NCBI GenBank assembly: GCA_937890765.1
Contig: CALADQ010000004.1
Coordinates: 58,159 to 122,158, forward strand
DNA: 64,000 nt
Origin: an uncultured Candidatus Neoarthromitus sp.
GTDB taxonomy: Bacteria; Bacillota; Clostridia; Clostridiales; Clostridiaceae
Reading direction: 5' to 3'
Numbering within the stretch: the stretch's first letter is position 1; every line of letters starts with the position of its first letter. This document shows positions 52,056 to 61,600 of the stretch, piece by piece. The notes below the pieces were generated by a model. The model saw only the letters and a list, made by a program, of their open reading frames with translations, searched no databases and had not been told where the DNA came from. The translations under genes were made by a program, and so were the position numbers.

Positions 52056-52772
52056 ATGAAGAGATTAGATAATATACTTGTTAATTCTGGTTATGGAAGT
52101 AGAAGAGAAGTTCAAAAACTTATTCGAACTAAAAAGGTTAGCGTTAATGGGGAAATTATAAATGTTCCATCTGTTCATGTTGATGTTAATGAAGATGAAA
52201 TTTGTGTTTTTGATGAAGTGGTTGAGTATAAAAAATTTATATATTTAATGTTGAACAAGCCTAGTGGTTTTGTGTCGGCAACCAAAGATAATTTTGAGAG
52301 AACTGTTCTTGAGTTTATCGATGAGAAATATAAAAATTTAAATCCTTATCCTATTGGAAGGCTTGATAAAGATACGGTTGGGCTTTTGATAATTTCAAAT
52401 GATGGGAAAATGTGCCATCGTGTTCTTTCTCCTAAAAAACATGTTTCTAAAAAATATTTTGTTAGAGTTGATAATTGTTTAAATTCTTCTCATATTGAAA
52501 TATTTAGTAATGGTATTGTGTTGGATGATGGATATAAATGCAAGAAATCAATTTTAAAAATTTTGAGTTCTTCAAATGATTTTTCAGAATGTGAAGTTAT
52601 TTTGACAGAAGGAAAATTTCATCAAGTTAAGCGTATGTTTGGGGCGATTGGTTTTAATGTTTTATATTTGAAGAGAATTGAATTTTGTAATATTAAATTG
52701 GATTCGGCTTTAAAGGAAGGCGAGTATAGGCATTTGACTCAAGATGAAATAAATATTTTAAAGTCGGTTTAG
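52056..52772 (+). CDS. 16S rRNA pseudouridine synthase, RsuA/RluB family
   Basis: A 238-residue protein. The N-terminal S4 RNA-binding domain (MKRLDNILVNSGYGSRREVQKLIRTKKVSVNG) is followed by the synthase domain with LNKPSGFVSA and the catalytic aspartate in GRLDKDTVGLLI, and later KFHQVKRMFGAIG. The family isomerises uridine in rRNA. The small size and sequence type favour RsuA (16S position 516), but RluB/E cannot be excluded. It starts an operon with pcrA 9 bases downstream. Confidence 0.9.
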   Translation: MKRLDNILVNSGYGSRREVQKLIRTKKVSVNGEIINVPSVHVDVNEDEICVFDEVVEYKKFIYLMLNKPSGFVSATKDNFERTVLEFIDEKYKNLNPYPIGRLDKDTVGLLIISNDGKMCHRVLSPKKHVSKKYFVRVDNCLNSSHIEIFSNGIVLDDGYKCKKSILKILSSSNDFSECEVILTEGKFHQVKRMFGAIGFNVLYLKRIEFCNIKLDSALKEGEYRHLTQDEINILKSV

Positions 52773-52781
52773 GAGGAAATT

Positions 52782-54974
52782 ATGGATTTGAAGGAGCTTT
52801 TAAATCAAGAACAATATGATGCTGTCATGAATGTCGATGGGCCATTATTGATTTTGGCTGGTGCGGGTTCGGGAAAAACGAGAACAATAACTTATCGAAT
52901 CGCTCACATGATAAAAGATTTGTCTATAAATAGCTATCAAATTTTGGCTATAACTTTTACAAACAAGGCAGCTAAAGAAATGAAAGAAAGAGTTCGTTCT
53001 CTTATTGGAGTTGTTGCTGAAAATATGTGGATTTCAACTTTCCATTCTCTTTGCGTTAGAATTTTGAGAAGAGAAATTGATAAATTGGGATACACAAATT
53101 CGTTTACGATTTATGATTTTTTCGACCAAAAAACTTTGGTTAAGCAGTGCATGGAAATTTTAAAAGTAAATACGGATAACATTGAAGTGTCTGAAGTCAT
53201 CAGAAAAATTTCTAAATACAAAAATGATTTTATTAAACCGCTTGAAGCTCTTTCGATGGATTTGAATTATCGTGAAAAAATAATTGCAAATGTTTATGAG
53301 CTTTACGAGAAAAAACTTTTCGAAAATAATTCTTTGGACTTTGACAATTTAATTGTTAAAACAATCGAGTTGCTCGAAAAATTTCCTGATGTTTTGGCTT
53401 TTTATCAATCTAAATTTAAATACATAATGGTTGACGAATATCAAGATACAAATTACTCTCAATATTATTTGGTTAAACTTTTGGCGTCAAAGTATAAAAA
53501 TATTTGCGTTGTTGGTGATGATGACCAATGTATTTATCAATGGCGTGGTGCGGATATAAATAATATTTTGGATTTTGAAAAAGATTATGCGAACACAAAA
53601 ATAATAAAGCTCGAAAAAAATTATCGTTCCAAATCAAATATTTTGAACGCTGCTAACAAAGTAATCTCAAATAATTTGAAAAGAAAGGACAAGGTTTTAA
53701 AACCTATTAACCCAGAAGGTGAAAAGCTTAAACTTTTTAAAGCGGGCGATGCTGAAGAGGAAGTTTCTTTTATTTTAAATGAAATTTCTAGGCTAATGAA
53801 TGAAAAGGGATATGATTATGGAGATTTTGGAATTTTGTATAGGACAAATTCACAATCGAGAATTTTTGAAGAAATTTTTGTGAAGCGAGGGGCTCCATAT
53901 AAATTAATTGGTGTTGTGCGATTTTATGAAAGAAAAGAGATAAAAGATGTTATTGCTTATTTAAAAACAATTGTTAATCCCAGTGATGAAATTAGTTTGA
54001 GAAGAATTGTTAATGAGCCTAAAAGAGGAATTGGTGATGTAACTGTTGAAAAACTTTTAGATTATGCGGAACAAAATTCTATAAATCTTTTTGATGCTAT
54101 GGAAGCTTGTAGCGAAATTTCTACAATATCTTTGAGGACTTCAAAAGTTATAAAGTCTTTTGTAGAAATGATTTTGGAGTTGAGAGAAAATTTAGATTTA
54201 AGGCCATCGGATTTTATAAAACTCATGATTGAAAAAATAGGGTACAAGGATTCATTGAAAAATTCCAAGGATATAGATGCGCAAACACGACTTGAAAACA
54301 TAGAAGAATTTTTAAATGCCGCTGTGAGTTTTGAAGATTTGAATCAAGGTGCGTCGTTAAATGATTTTTTAGAAAACATAACTTTGATTTCTGAAGTTGA
54401 TAAATACGATGAAAATTCTTCGTCTATAACTCTGATGACTTTGCATTCATCAAAGGGACTTGAGTTTCCTGTTGTCTTCATGGTTGGAATGGAGAATGGA
54501 CTTTTCCCAAGTAATAAATGTTTTGATGAGCTTGAAGAGATGGAAGAATCAAGAAGACTTTGTTACGTTGGTATAACGAGAGCGAAAGATATTTTGTATT
54601 TGACTTATGCAAATCTTAGAACTGTTTATGGCGAATCTTCTTTTAGAACTAAATCAAAATTTTTGTTGGAAATTCCAAAAGAACTTATTACGAATGTTGG
54701 ATTTGATGGAGAAGAGAAAGAGATTTACAAAGAAGAAGGATTCGGAAAATTTGGAAAACTTTCTTACGGAAATTTTTCAGCGAATCGTAAACCAGTTGAA
54801 AATTATATTTCAAAAGATGAAGTTTCTATAGGTAAGAAAATTAAACACAAAACTTTTGGTGAAGGAATGATAGTTAAGATTGAAGAAGATGACAATGTAA
54901 AAATTTTTGTTGCGTTTAACAATAATGGGATAAAGAAACTTATTCTCGACAAATCGCCAATTGAATTTATTTAG
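52782..54974 (+). CDS. pcrA: ATP-dependent DNA helicase PcrA/UvrD
   Basis: A 730-residue superfamily-1 helicase with all the usual motifs: LAGAGSGKT (Walker A, around 25-33), TFTNKAAKEMKERV, a DEYQDTN Walker B, VGDDDQCIYQWRGAD, LEKNYRS, TLMTLHSSKGLEF and YVGITRAKD. It unwinds DNA during repair and replication restart. A short C-terminal extension carries a PcrA-type VGKKIKHKTFGEG segment. GGAGG precedes the ATG, and it is followed by ligA, the common Firmicutes pcrA-ligA order. Confidence 0.97.
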   Translation: MDLKELLNQEQYDAVMNVDGPLLILAGAGSGKTRTITYRIAHMIKDLSINSYQILAITFTNKAAKEMKERVRSLIGVVAENMWISTFHSLCVRILRREIDKLGYTNSFTIYDFFDQKTLVKQCMEILKVNTDNIEVSEVIRKISKYKNDFIKPLEALSMDLNYREKIIANVYELYEKKLFENNSLDFDNLIVKTIELLEKFPDVLAFYQSKFKYIMVDEYQDTNYSQYYLVKLLASKYKNICVVGDDDQCIYQWRGADINNILDFEKDYANTKIIKLEKNYRSKSNILNAANKVISNNLKRKDKVLKPINPEGEKLKLFKAGDAEEEVSFILNEISRLMNEKGYDYGDFGILYRTNSQSRIFEEIFVKRGAPYKLIGVVRFYERKEIKDVIAYLKTIVNPSDEISLRRIVNEPKRGIGDVTVEKLLDYAEQNSINLFDAMEACSEISTISLRTSKVIKSFVEMILELRENLDLRPSDFIKLMIEKIGYKDSLKNSKDIDAQTRLENIEEFLNAAVSFEDLNQGASLNDFLENITLISEVDKYDENSSSITLMTLHSSKGLEFPVVFMVGMENGLFPSNKCFDELEEMEESRRLCYVGITRAKDILYLTYANLRTVYGESSFRTKSKFLLEIPKELITNVGFDGEEKEIYKEEGFGKFGKLSYGNFSANRKPVENYISKDEVSIGKKIKHKTFGEGMIVKIEEDDNVKIFVAFNNNGIKKLILDKSPIEFI

Positions 54975-54990
54975 ATTGGAGGAAAACTTT

Positions 54991-56976
54991 TTGGATGAAA
55001 AGATTTTGCAAATAAATGAACTTGTAAAATATTTAAATGAGTGTTCGTATGCCTATTTCGTTCTTGATAATCCAATCGTAGATGATGCGGTGTATGATAA
55101 GCTTTATGATGAGCTTAAAAATTTAGAGAAAGAAACAAATTATGTTTTGAGTTATTCTCCAACGCAAAGAGTTGGCGATGTAACTCTTGAAAAGTTTGAA
55201 AAATCCGTTCACAAATCTAAAATGTGGAGCTTAGATAAAGTAAATTCTTTTTCAGAATTGCAATCGTGGTACAACAAAAATTTGGAGATTGCTAAAGAAA
55301 ATAATTTAAATAATCCAACTTACATCGTTATGCAAAAATTCGATGGAACTAGTATAAATTTGAGTTACGAAGATGGACAATTTGTTAAAGCTTCAACTCG
55401 TGGAACTGGTGAAGTTGGAGAAAATGTTTCAGAACAAGTTAAAACGATTATGAGCATTCCTCTTAAAATATTTGATAAATCTTCTTTAGAAATAAGAGGA
55501 GAAGTTATTATGACTAAAGGAGAATTTGAACGTTACAATAAAAATGCAGAAGTTCCTCTTAAAAATTTAAGAAATGGTGCTGCGGGAGCTTTGCGAAATT
55601 TAGATGTTTATGAAACGAAGAAAAGAAACTTAAATAGTTTTTTGTTTGATGTGGGATATTTTGAAAATGGAAAGTTCAATACATATTTTGAAATTTTAAA
55701 ATTTTTGAAAGAAAATAGATTTAAATGTTCTGATTATAAATTTTGTGAAAGTTTTGAAGAAATTTTGGAAGAGATAGATAGAATTGAAAAAGTAAGAAAT
55801 GGTTTGGATTATGATATTGATGGCGTTGTTATTTCCGTTAACGAATTAAATGTTAGGGAATTGCTTGGCTACACTGTTAAACATCCAAAATTTTCAATGG
55901 CCTATAAGTTCGGTGCGATTGAAGGAATAACTATTTTGTTAGATGTCGAATGGAATGTTGGAAGAAGTGGGCGTGTTTCTCCTACAGCCATTCTTGAGCC
56001 AATTGATATTGGAGGAATAACAATTAAAAGAGCGACGCTTAACAATGTTGATGACATTAAGAGAAAAAATGTAAAACTAAATGGTGAAGTTTTAATAAGA
56101 AGGTCCAATGATGTTATTCCAGAAATAATTAGAGGATTAGATGAGAGCGTTGGCGAGGAAATAGAAATTCCTTCTCATTGTCCTTCCTGCAATTCTAAAT
56201 TGAGTAAAGATGGAGTCCATATTTATTGTACAAATACTATTTCGTGCAAACCTCAAATTGTAAAATCGATTGTTCATTTTGCTTCAAGAGACGCAATGAA
56301 TATAGAAGGATTCAGTGATAAAATAGCGATGCAATTTTACGAGAAACTTGGTGTAAAAAGAATTTCTGATTTGTACAATTTAAGATTTGAAAATTTGTTA
56401 ACTCTCGAAAAATTTAAAGAGAAAAAGGCAAATAATTTTTTAAACGCAATTGAGCGAAGTAAGAATTGTAATTTATCAAATTTTATTTACGCTTTGGGAA
56501 TAAAAAATGTTGGTCTTAAAACTTCAAAAGACATCGTGAAAAAATTTAAAACTCTTGATAACATAATTTCGATAAAGAAAGATGAGCTTGAAGAAATTCA
56601 TGGAATAGGCGAAGTGATTGTTAAAGATATTTTGGATTTTTTTGAAAATGAAGAAGTGCGAAATGAAATTGAGCGAATTAAAAATTCTGGAATAATTTTT
56701 TTGTCAGAAGAAACTTTTGAAAATGAAAATGTTGATAATGAATTTTATGGAAAGACAATTGTTGTTACGGGAACTATGAAAAATTTTTCGCGTAAAGAAA
56801 TTAAAAATCTTTTAGAGAAGCTTGGCGGAAAAACAAGTGAGTCGATTAGCAAGAAGACAGATTATTTAATTTATGGTGAGAAGGCAGGAAGCAAACTTGA
56901 TAAAGCTTTGAACTTAAATGTGAAAACTTTGTCTGAAGAAGAATTTAATGAAATTTGTGAAAAATTAAGTATATAA
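54991..56976 (+). CDS. ligA: NAD-dependent DNA ligase
   Basis: A 661-residue ligase joining nicked DNA using NAD+. The adenylated lysine is K116 in QKFDGTS. The Ia/adenylation domain, OB fold, a four-cysteine zinc finger (CPSC with C-x4-C, as CTNTISC), helix-hairpin-helix repeats (IHGIGEVIVKDI) and a C-terminal BRCT domain (YGKTIVVTGTMKNFSRKEI) follow in order. TTGGAGGA lies about 8 bases before the TTG at 54991. The in-frame ATG at 54961 lies inside pcrA and has no ribosome site. Confidence 0.96.
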   Translation: MDEKILQINELVKYLNECSYAYFVLDNPIVDDAVYDKLYDELKNLEKETNYVLSYSPTQRVGDVTLEKFEKSVHKSKMWSLDKVNSFSELQSWYNKNLEIAKENNLNNPTYIVMQKFDGTSINLSYEDGQFVKASTRGTGEVGENVSEQVKTIMSIPLKIFDKSSLEIRGEVIMTKGEFERYNKNAEVPLKNLRNGAAGALRNLDVYETKKRNLNSFLFDVGYFENGKFNTYFEILKFLKENRFKCSDYKFCESFEEILEEIDRIEKVRNGLDYDIDGVVISVNELNVRELLGYTVKHPKFSMAYKFGAIEGITILLDVEWNVGRSGRVSPTAILEPIDIGGITIKRATLNNVDDIKRKNVKLNGEVLIRRSNDVIPEIIRGLDESVGEEIEIPSHCPSCNSKLSKDGVHIYCTNTISCKPQIVKSIVHFASRDAMNIEGFSDKIAMQFYEKLGVKRISDLYNLRFENLLTLEKFKEKKANNFLNAIERSKNCNLSNFIYALGIKNVGLKTSKDIVKKFKTLDNIISIKKDELEEIHGIGEVIVKDILDFFENEEVRNEIERIKNSGIIFLSEETFENENVDNEFYGKTIVVTGTMKNFSRKEIKNLLEKLGGKTSESISKKTDYLIYGEKAGSKLDKALNLNVKTLSEEEFNEICEKLSI

Positions 56977-57030
56977 AATTTAAAAATTGGAATTATCTTT
57001 GTATATTTAAAATTTTTAGAAGGTGAGTAT

Positions 57031-58491
57031 ATGAGGATAATTAAGGTAGTTTGTTTGTTATGTTTTCTTTTGTTCAATCTTATGTTTAATGTTTTTCAAG
57101 AGAAAAAACATGTAGAGGTTAATAGCAAAGTTTCTATTGGAATTTTGGACTTGCCTAAAAATCTTCTTTATTTATCTGAAGAATCTTATTTGACAAATGT
57201 TATTATCGGGAATTTGTTTGAAGGTCTTGTTAATTTGACATCGAATGGTGATGTAACTTCTGGAATAGCGGAGCGTTATACAGTTTCAGAAGATGGGCTT
57301 AGATATAAATTTTATATTAGAGATGACGCTTATTTTAGTAATGGCGATCCTATAACGGCAAAAGATTTTGTGAAATTTTTTCAAGAGATAATGGTGAAAG
57401 ATGAAAACAAAATTTATTATGATGATTTGAAATTAATTGTTGGAGTTGATGAATTTTATAATGGGAAAGTTACTTTTAATGAAGTTGGAATAAAAGCAGA
57501 CAAAAGAAATTGTTTGTACATAAAACTTAAAGAGAAGAACGAAAAATTTTTAGAGAATCTTACAAAGGATAAGTTTTCTTTAAGAAATAATTTTAAGTAT
57601 TTAAATAATTATCAGGATTTTTATAATTACATACCTTATTCGGGTGCTTACGTAATAAGCAATATATATCAAGATGAAGGGGATAATTTAAAAATTGTTT
57701 TGACTCCAAACAAATATTATCATTTAAATAATTATAAAACAATAGAGCAAAAAGTTTATTCTTTTGTGAGTGACAAAGAAATTATTTTGGAGGTATTTCC
57801 AACACGTGAATTTGCAATTTCGTCGTACAAACTTGGAAAAGTTGATTTTGTTTTAGATATTCCTTACAACGAAATTAATAATCATCATGATTCTGATGAT
57901 GTTTATTATGTTTACAATGATGAATCAAATTTAATTTTTAATCTTGATGAATTCAAGAAAGGGGATGAAAAAAATTTAGTTGATGGCGATAACAAAATAG
58001 CTGAGGTGTCTTTAAGTTTGGAAGATGAGGAGGACGAAGCTAACAGGAAAATAAGAAAAGGAAATTTTATAAATTTTGTTATAGATCCTAGAGATGTTCG
58101 TTACATAAATGGTTTAGATGGTGAGATTTTGCAAAAATATATTTTTGATAAAAATTATATTGTTAAAGAACTTGAAAAATATAATTTTGAAGATGCGAGA
58201 GTTATAAAAATTGTTACGATTTTTGATGATAACTACATAGAGTTTGCTAGAAAGTTTAAAGAATTTTTAAGTGAAGAGTTTGGAATTTCAAGCAATGTTG
58301 TTGCACTTGATAGTGAATATGTGAAAAATGATTTAAGTGAAAAAGATTATGACATATTAATGACTCCTTATTATAAAAATGAAGATAATGTTATAAAATT
58401 TGATAAACCAAATTTAATATTGGCTGATATGGATTTAAGAGAAGAAAAGTTAGATGGAAATGGAACTTTAATTTTGAGAAATATAAATTAG
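57031..58491 (+). CDS. Reduced oligopeptide-binding-like protein (SBP_bac_5)
   Basis: A 486-residue exported protein. The N-terminal segment is hydrophobic (about 1-22). The first 210 residues follow the OppA/SBP_bac_5 pattern: LYLSEESYLTNVIIGNLFEGLVNL, then GIAERYTVSEDGLRYKFYIRDDAYFSNGDPITAKDFVKFF. The protein is shorter than typical OppA (about 540) and has no recognisable lipobox cysteine. An acidic patch around residues 305-340 replaces family sequence. No Opp permease or ATPase genes are near. It may be a solitary receptor-like or spore-related protein. Confidence 0.75.
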   Translation: MRIIKVVCLLCFLLFNLMFNVFQEKKHVEVNSKVSIGILDLPKNLLYLSEESYLTNVIIGNLFEGLVNLTSNGDVTSGIAERYTVSEDGLRYKFYIRDDAYFSNGDPITAKDFVKFFQEIMVKDENKIYYDDLKLIVGVDEFYNGKVTFNEVGIKADKRNCLYIKLKEKNEKFLENLTKDKFSLRNNFKYLNNYQDFYNYIPYSGAYVISNIYQDEGDNLKIVLTPNKYYHLNNYKTIEQKVYSFVSDKEIILEVFPTREFAISSYKLGKVDFVLDIPYNEINNHHDSDDVYYVYNDESNLIFNLDEFKKGDEKNLVDGDNKIAEVSLSLEDEEDEANRKIRKGNFINFVIDPRDVRYINGLDGEILQKYIFDKNYIVKELEKYNFEDARVIKIVTIFDDNYIEFARKFKEFLSEEFGISSNVVALDSEYVKNDLSEKDYDILMTPYYKNEDNVIKFDKPNLILADMDLREEKLDGNGTLILRNIN

Positions 58492-58496
58492 ATGTT

Positions 58497-58538
58497 AAAG
58501 GTAATTTTTACTTTTGTAAAAGTTGCCTTTATTTTTAT
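58497..58538 (+). terminator. Terminator after the peptide-binding protein
   Basis: A 15-base stem with two G-T wobbles (58497-58511 with 58516-58530) is followed by ATTTTTAT. Confidence 0.88.
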
Positions 58539-58620
58539 ATGTGAATAAATTATAAAAAATTTTTTAAACTAATATAAAGTTGTTGTTTAATTTAATGGTT
58601 TTATTGGAGGTAAGCCAAGC

Positions 58621-61600
58621 ATGAATGTTTTATACAAAAAGCTTAGGATATTCATAGAAAGTTTTGTTTGCATGACTATGTTTCTCTTTATTTTTTCGTT
58701 TTTTAGTCTTAATGTTGCTAATGCCAAAGAAAAAATTGATGTTCCAATATACATAATTGAAGAAGATGATTCTAATGAAATTTTTGTTGATAAATCTAAT
58801 TATGAAAATTATCAAATTGAAAAATTTATTATGAGAGATGTTAATTCAAATGGTGAAATAAAATTATCTCCTATTAATGATAGATTTATTGTAAATGAAA
58901 AGTTGAATAATAATAGCGAATATGCTTTGGAGCTTGTTTTATTTGATAGACAAAATAGGGATAGAAAGTATGTTAATTTGAAATTTAACTATGTTGAAAG
59001 TAAGTTTAACGTAAAAAAAACTCACATAAATTCGTATAATGCAAGTGTGAATTACGATAAAAGAAGTTTGATTTTTATAAAAAATATAAATGTTGTTGTT
59101 AAAGATAGTTTTGAAAAAGTTGGTTTCAAAGTCTCTAAAAATAGTTATGAACTTGAAAATTATAAAAACAAAATTGAATTTAATGATATAAAATTGAAGC
59201 CTAATACAAGTTATAATTTTTATTGCACAATTGAGTTAAACGATGGAATAAAAATTGTTTCTAAACAGAAAATTAAAACTAAAAATTTTGAGATTACCGA
59301 ATTAGAATCCAAAATGGTTGATAACAAAAAAATTAAACTTGATTGGAAGGTTTCAGATAAAAATATTAATTTTAGCGATATGGATTCAATAAAAGTTTAC
59401 GTAAAATTACCAAAAGATTATAATTACTCTCCAATTCCAGATTTAGAAATCAAAAATTTTGATGAAAATTCATTAGTTGTTGAGGCGAAAGAAATTTCTT
59501 CCCAATATGAAATCATGCTTGTCTATAACATCTCGAATAAAAAAATTCAGACAAAAGTAGTTCAAAATAATGATTACTACAAAATAAATTCTAATGTTTC
59601 CATTTTAAATTCTAGAATTTTGAAATTGAAATTGGATTTTGATAAAAAATATAAATTCCAAAATGGAGAAATATTAAATTTGTATTTGTTAGATGAGGAC
59701 AATGAAAACAAAATTTTCTCTGAAAAAATATCTGATATGAAATTTAATCCTAGTTTTAAATTTGAATTTAATGAATTGAAATTGGGGAAAAATTATAAAT
59801 TGATTTATGAGATAGCTTATGAAAACGGAGTTTCTTTAAAGATTAAAGAAGATTCGATTAGTGTACCTCCTTTTGAAATAAATAATTTTAATGTTTTTAG
59901 TTTTAAAGATAAGCACGGTAACGAAAAAATTAATTTGAAATGGGAATTGAGCGATCCTAAATTTAAGTTTTTGGTTGGTGATTCTTTGGCCATATACATC
60001 AGTGATTTTGGTTTTTACAATGATGAAATGGAACCATTTTATTATAAAGATAAAGATTTGAATAATTTACATTCTCTTACGTTAGATTCAAGCGGAATTT
60101 TTAATGGAAATTATAAAATAAGAATAGTTTATAAAATTGGCGAAGAAACATATTCAAATGTGCAAAATTTAAAAATAGATTTTGAAAATAATGATGCGAT
60201 GTTATTCACCGTACCGCAAGAGGAAGATACAACTCTTCCAGATGAATATGATCCAATACTTCAAAATCAGGAAAACTTCAAAGTAAAAGTCCTACCAACA
60301 AAAGTTACATCTACAGGAATTGATTTGGAATTTTTTTATGATGAAACAGTTTATTTTGAAAAAGGAGATAGTATAGAAGTTAAATACAGAGAGAAGAATG
60401 CTAGTGGGAAAAATACTAATGAAACAGATTGGATAGTTTATGGAAAATATATTCATTCACTTAGAGAAAATGTTCAACCACGTTCGTCAAATGAAAATGT
60501 AACTCAACAACAAACACAGGAATCATCACCTCAATCACAAAATACAGAAACGCCTTCTGTTCAAGAACAACCACAAATTGAAGGAAAAATTAATTTGAAT
60601 AATATTCCTGTGGTTACTTTAAGTGGATTATTGCCTAATAAGGATTATGAATTTCAAGTTAATTTCAAAACTTACCATGGTGTTGTTGAAAAGGTAATTA
60701 CTAATGATGATCTTCAAGGAACAACTTTGCCAGCTCCAAATCCAAAACCAGATAGTGATACTCCAAAACCATCTATTGTGGGTAATGGTAGTGGAGAAAA
60801 TCCACCAAGTGAAGAAGACCCACCGGGAGAAGAAGATCCACCTGGAGAAGATCCTTCAGGAATGAAGACAGAAGAAGAAACAGCAATTCAACAAAGTACA
60901 GGAACTGCATCAAGTAATGGACATAACGCAGAGGGACAAGAAGGAGCTAGTGTACCATCTGCACAAGAAGTTCCGTCAAATGGAGTTGGAGATGGAATAC
61001 AAAATGGTTTATCAGATTCTCATCAAGTAACTGATGAGCAACGGGAAGAAGAAAGTTCACTTGAAAATGTAAGAAAAAGTTCTACTGTAGTTCAAAATGG
61101 AGAGAATAGTCAAGAAGAACAGAAAAAATTAAATGACGAAAGCCTTGAATTAAATATAAAAACTACAGAATTTCAAATTTTAACTTTCACAGCTGATACG
61201 GTTAGAACTAATAGTGCTGTACTTAGTTGGACGCTTAACACTAATAATAATACTTTTGGTGAGAATGACAAATTAGAAATTTTTGTTAAGAGAAGAGTTG
61301 TTGGAGGTTATCCAGCTGGAGCTTCGTTTTCAAAAACAGGGGCTGAAATAAATTCTATTTTAAGTGGCGAGGTTGTAGTTAGTCATATGAAAATGGATTA
61401 TACAGCTAAAATAGTTTATACAATTGGTGGAACAAAATATGAAAAAACTGTTGATTTCACAACCAAGTCGGGGACTGCGTCATGCTCCGTTAAAAATATA
61501 AATGAGTATTCAGCACAGTTAGATATAAAATATCCCAAAGATTACAAATTCATGAATAATGATTTAGTTGAAATATATTTAAAAGGTGAAGATGAGAAAA

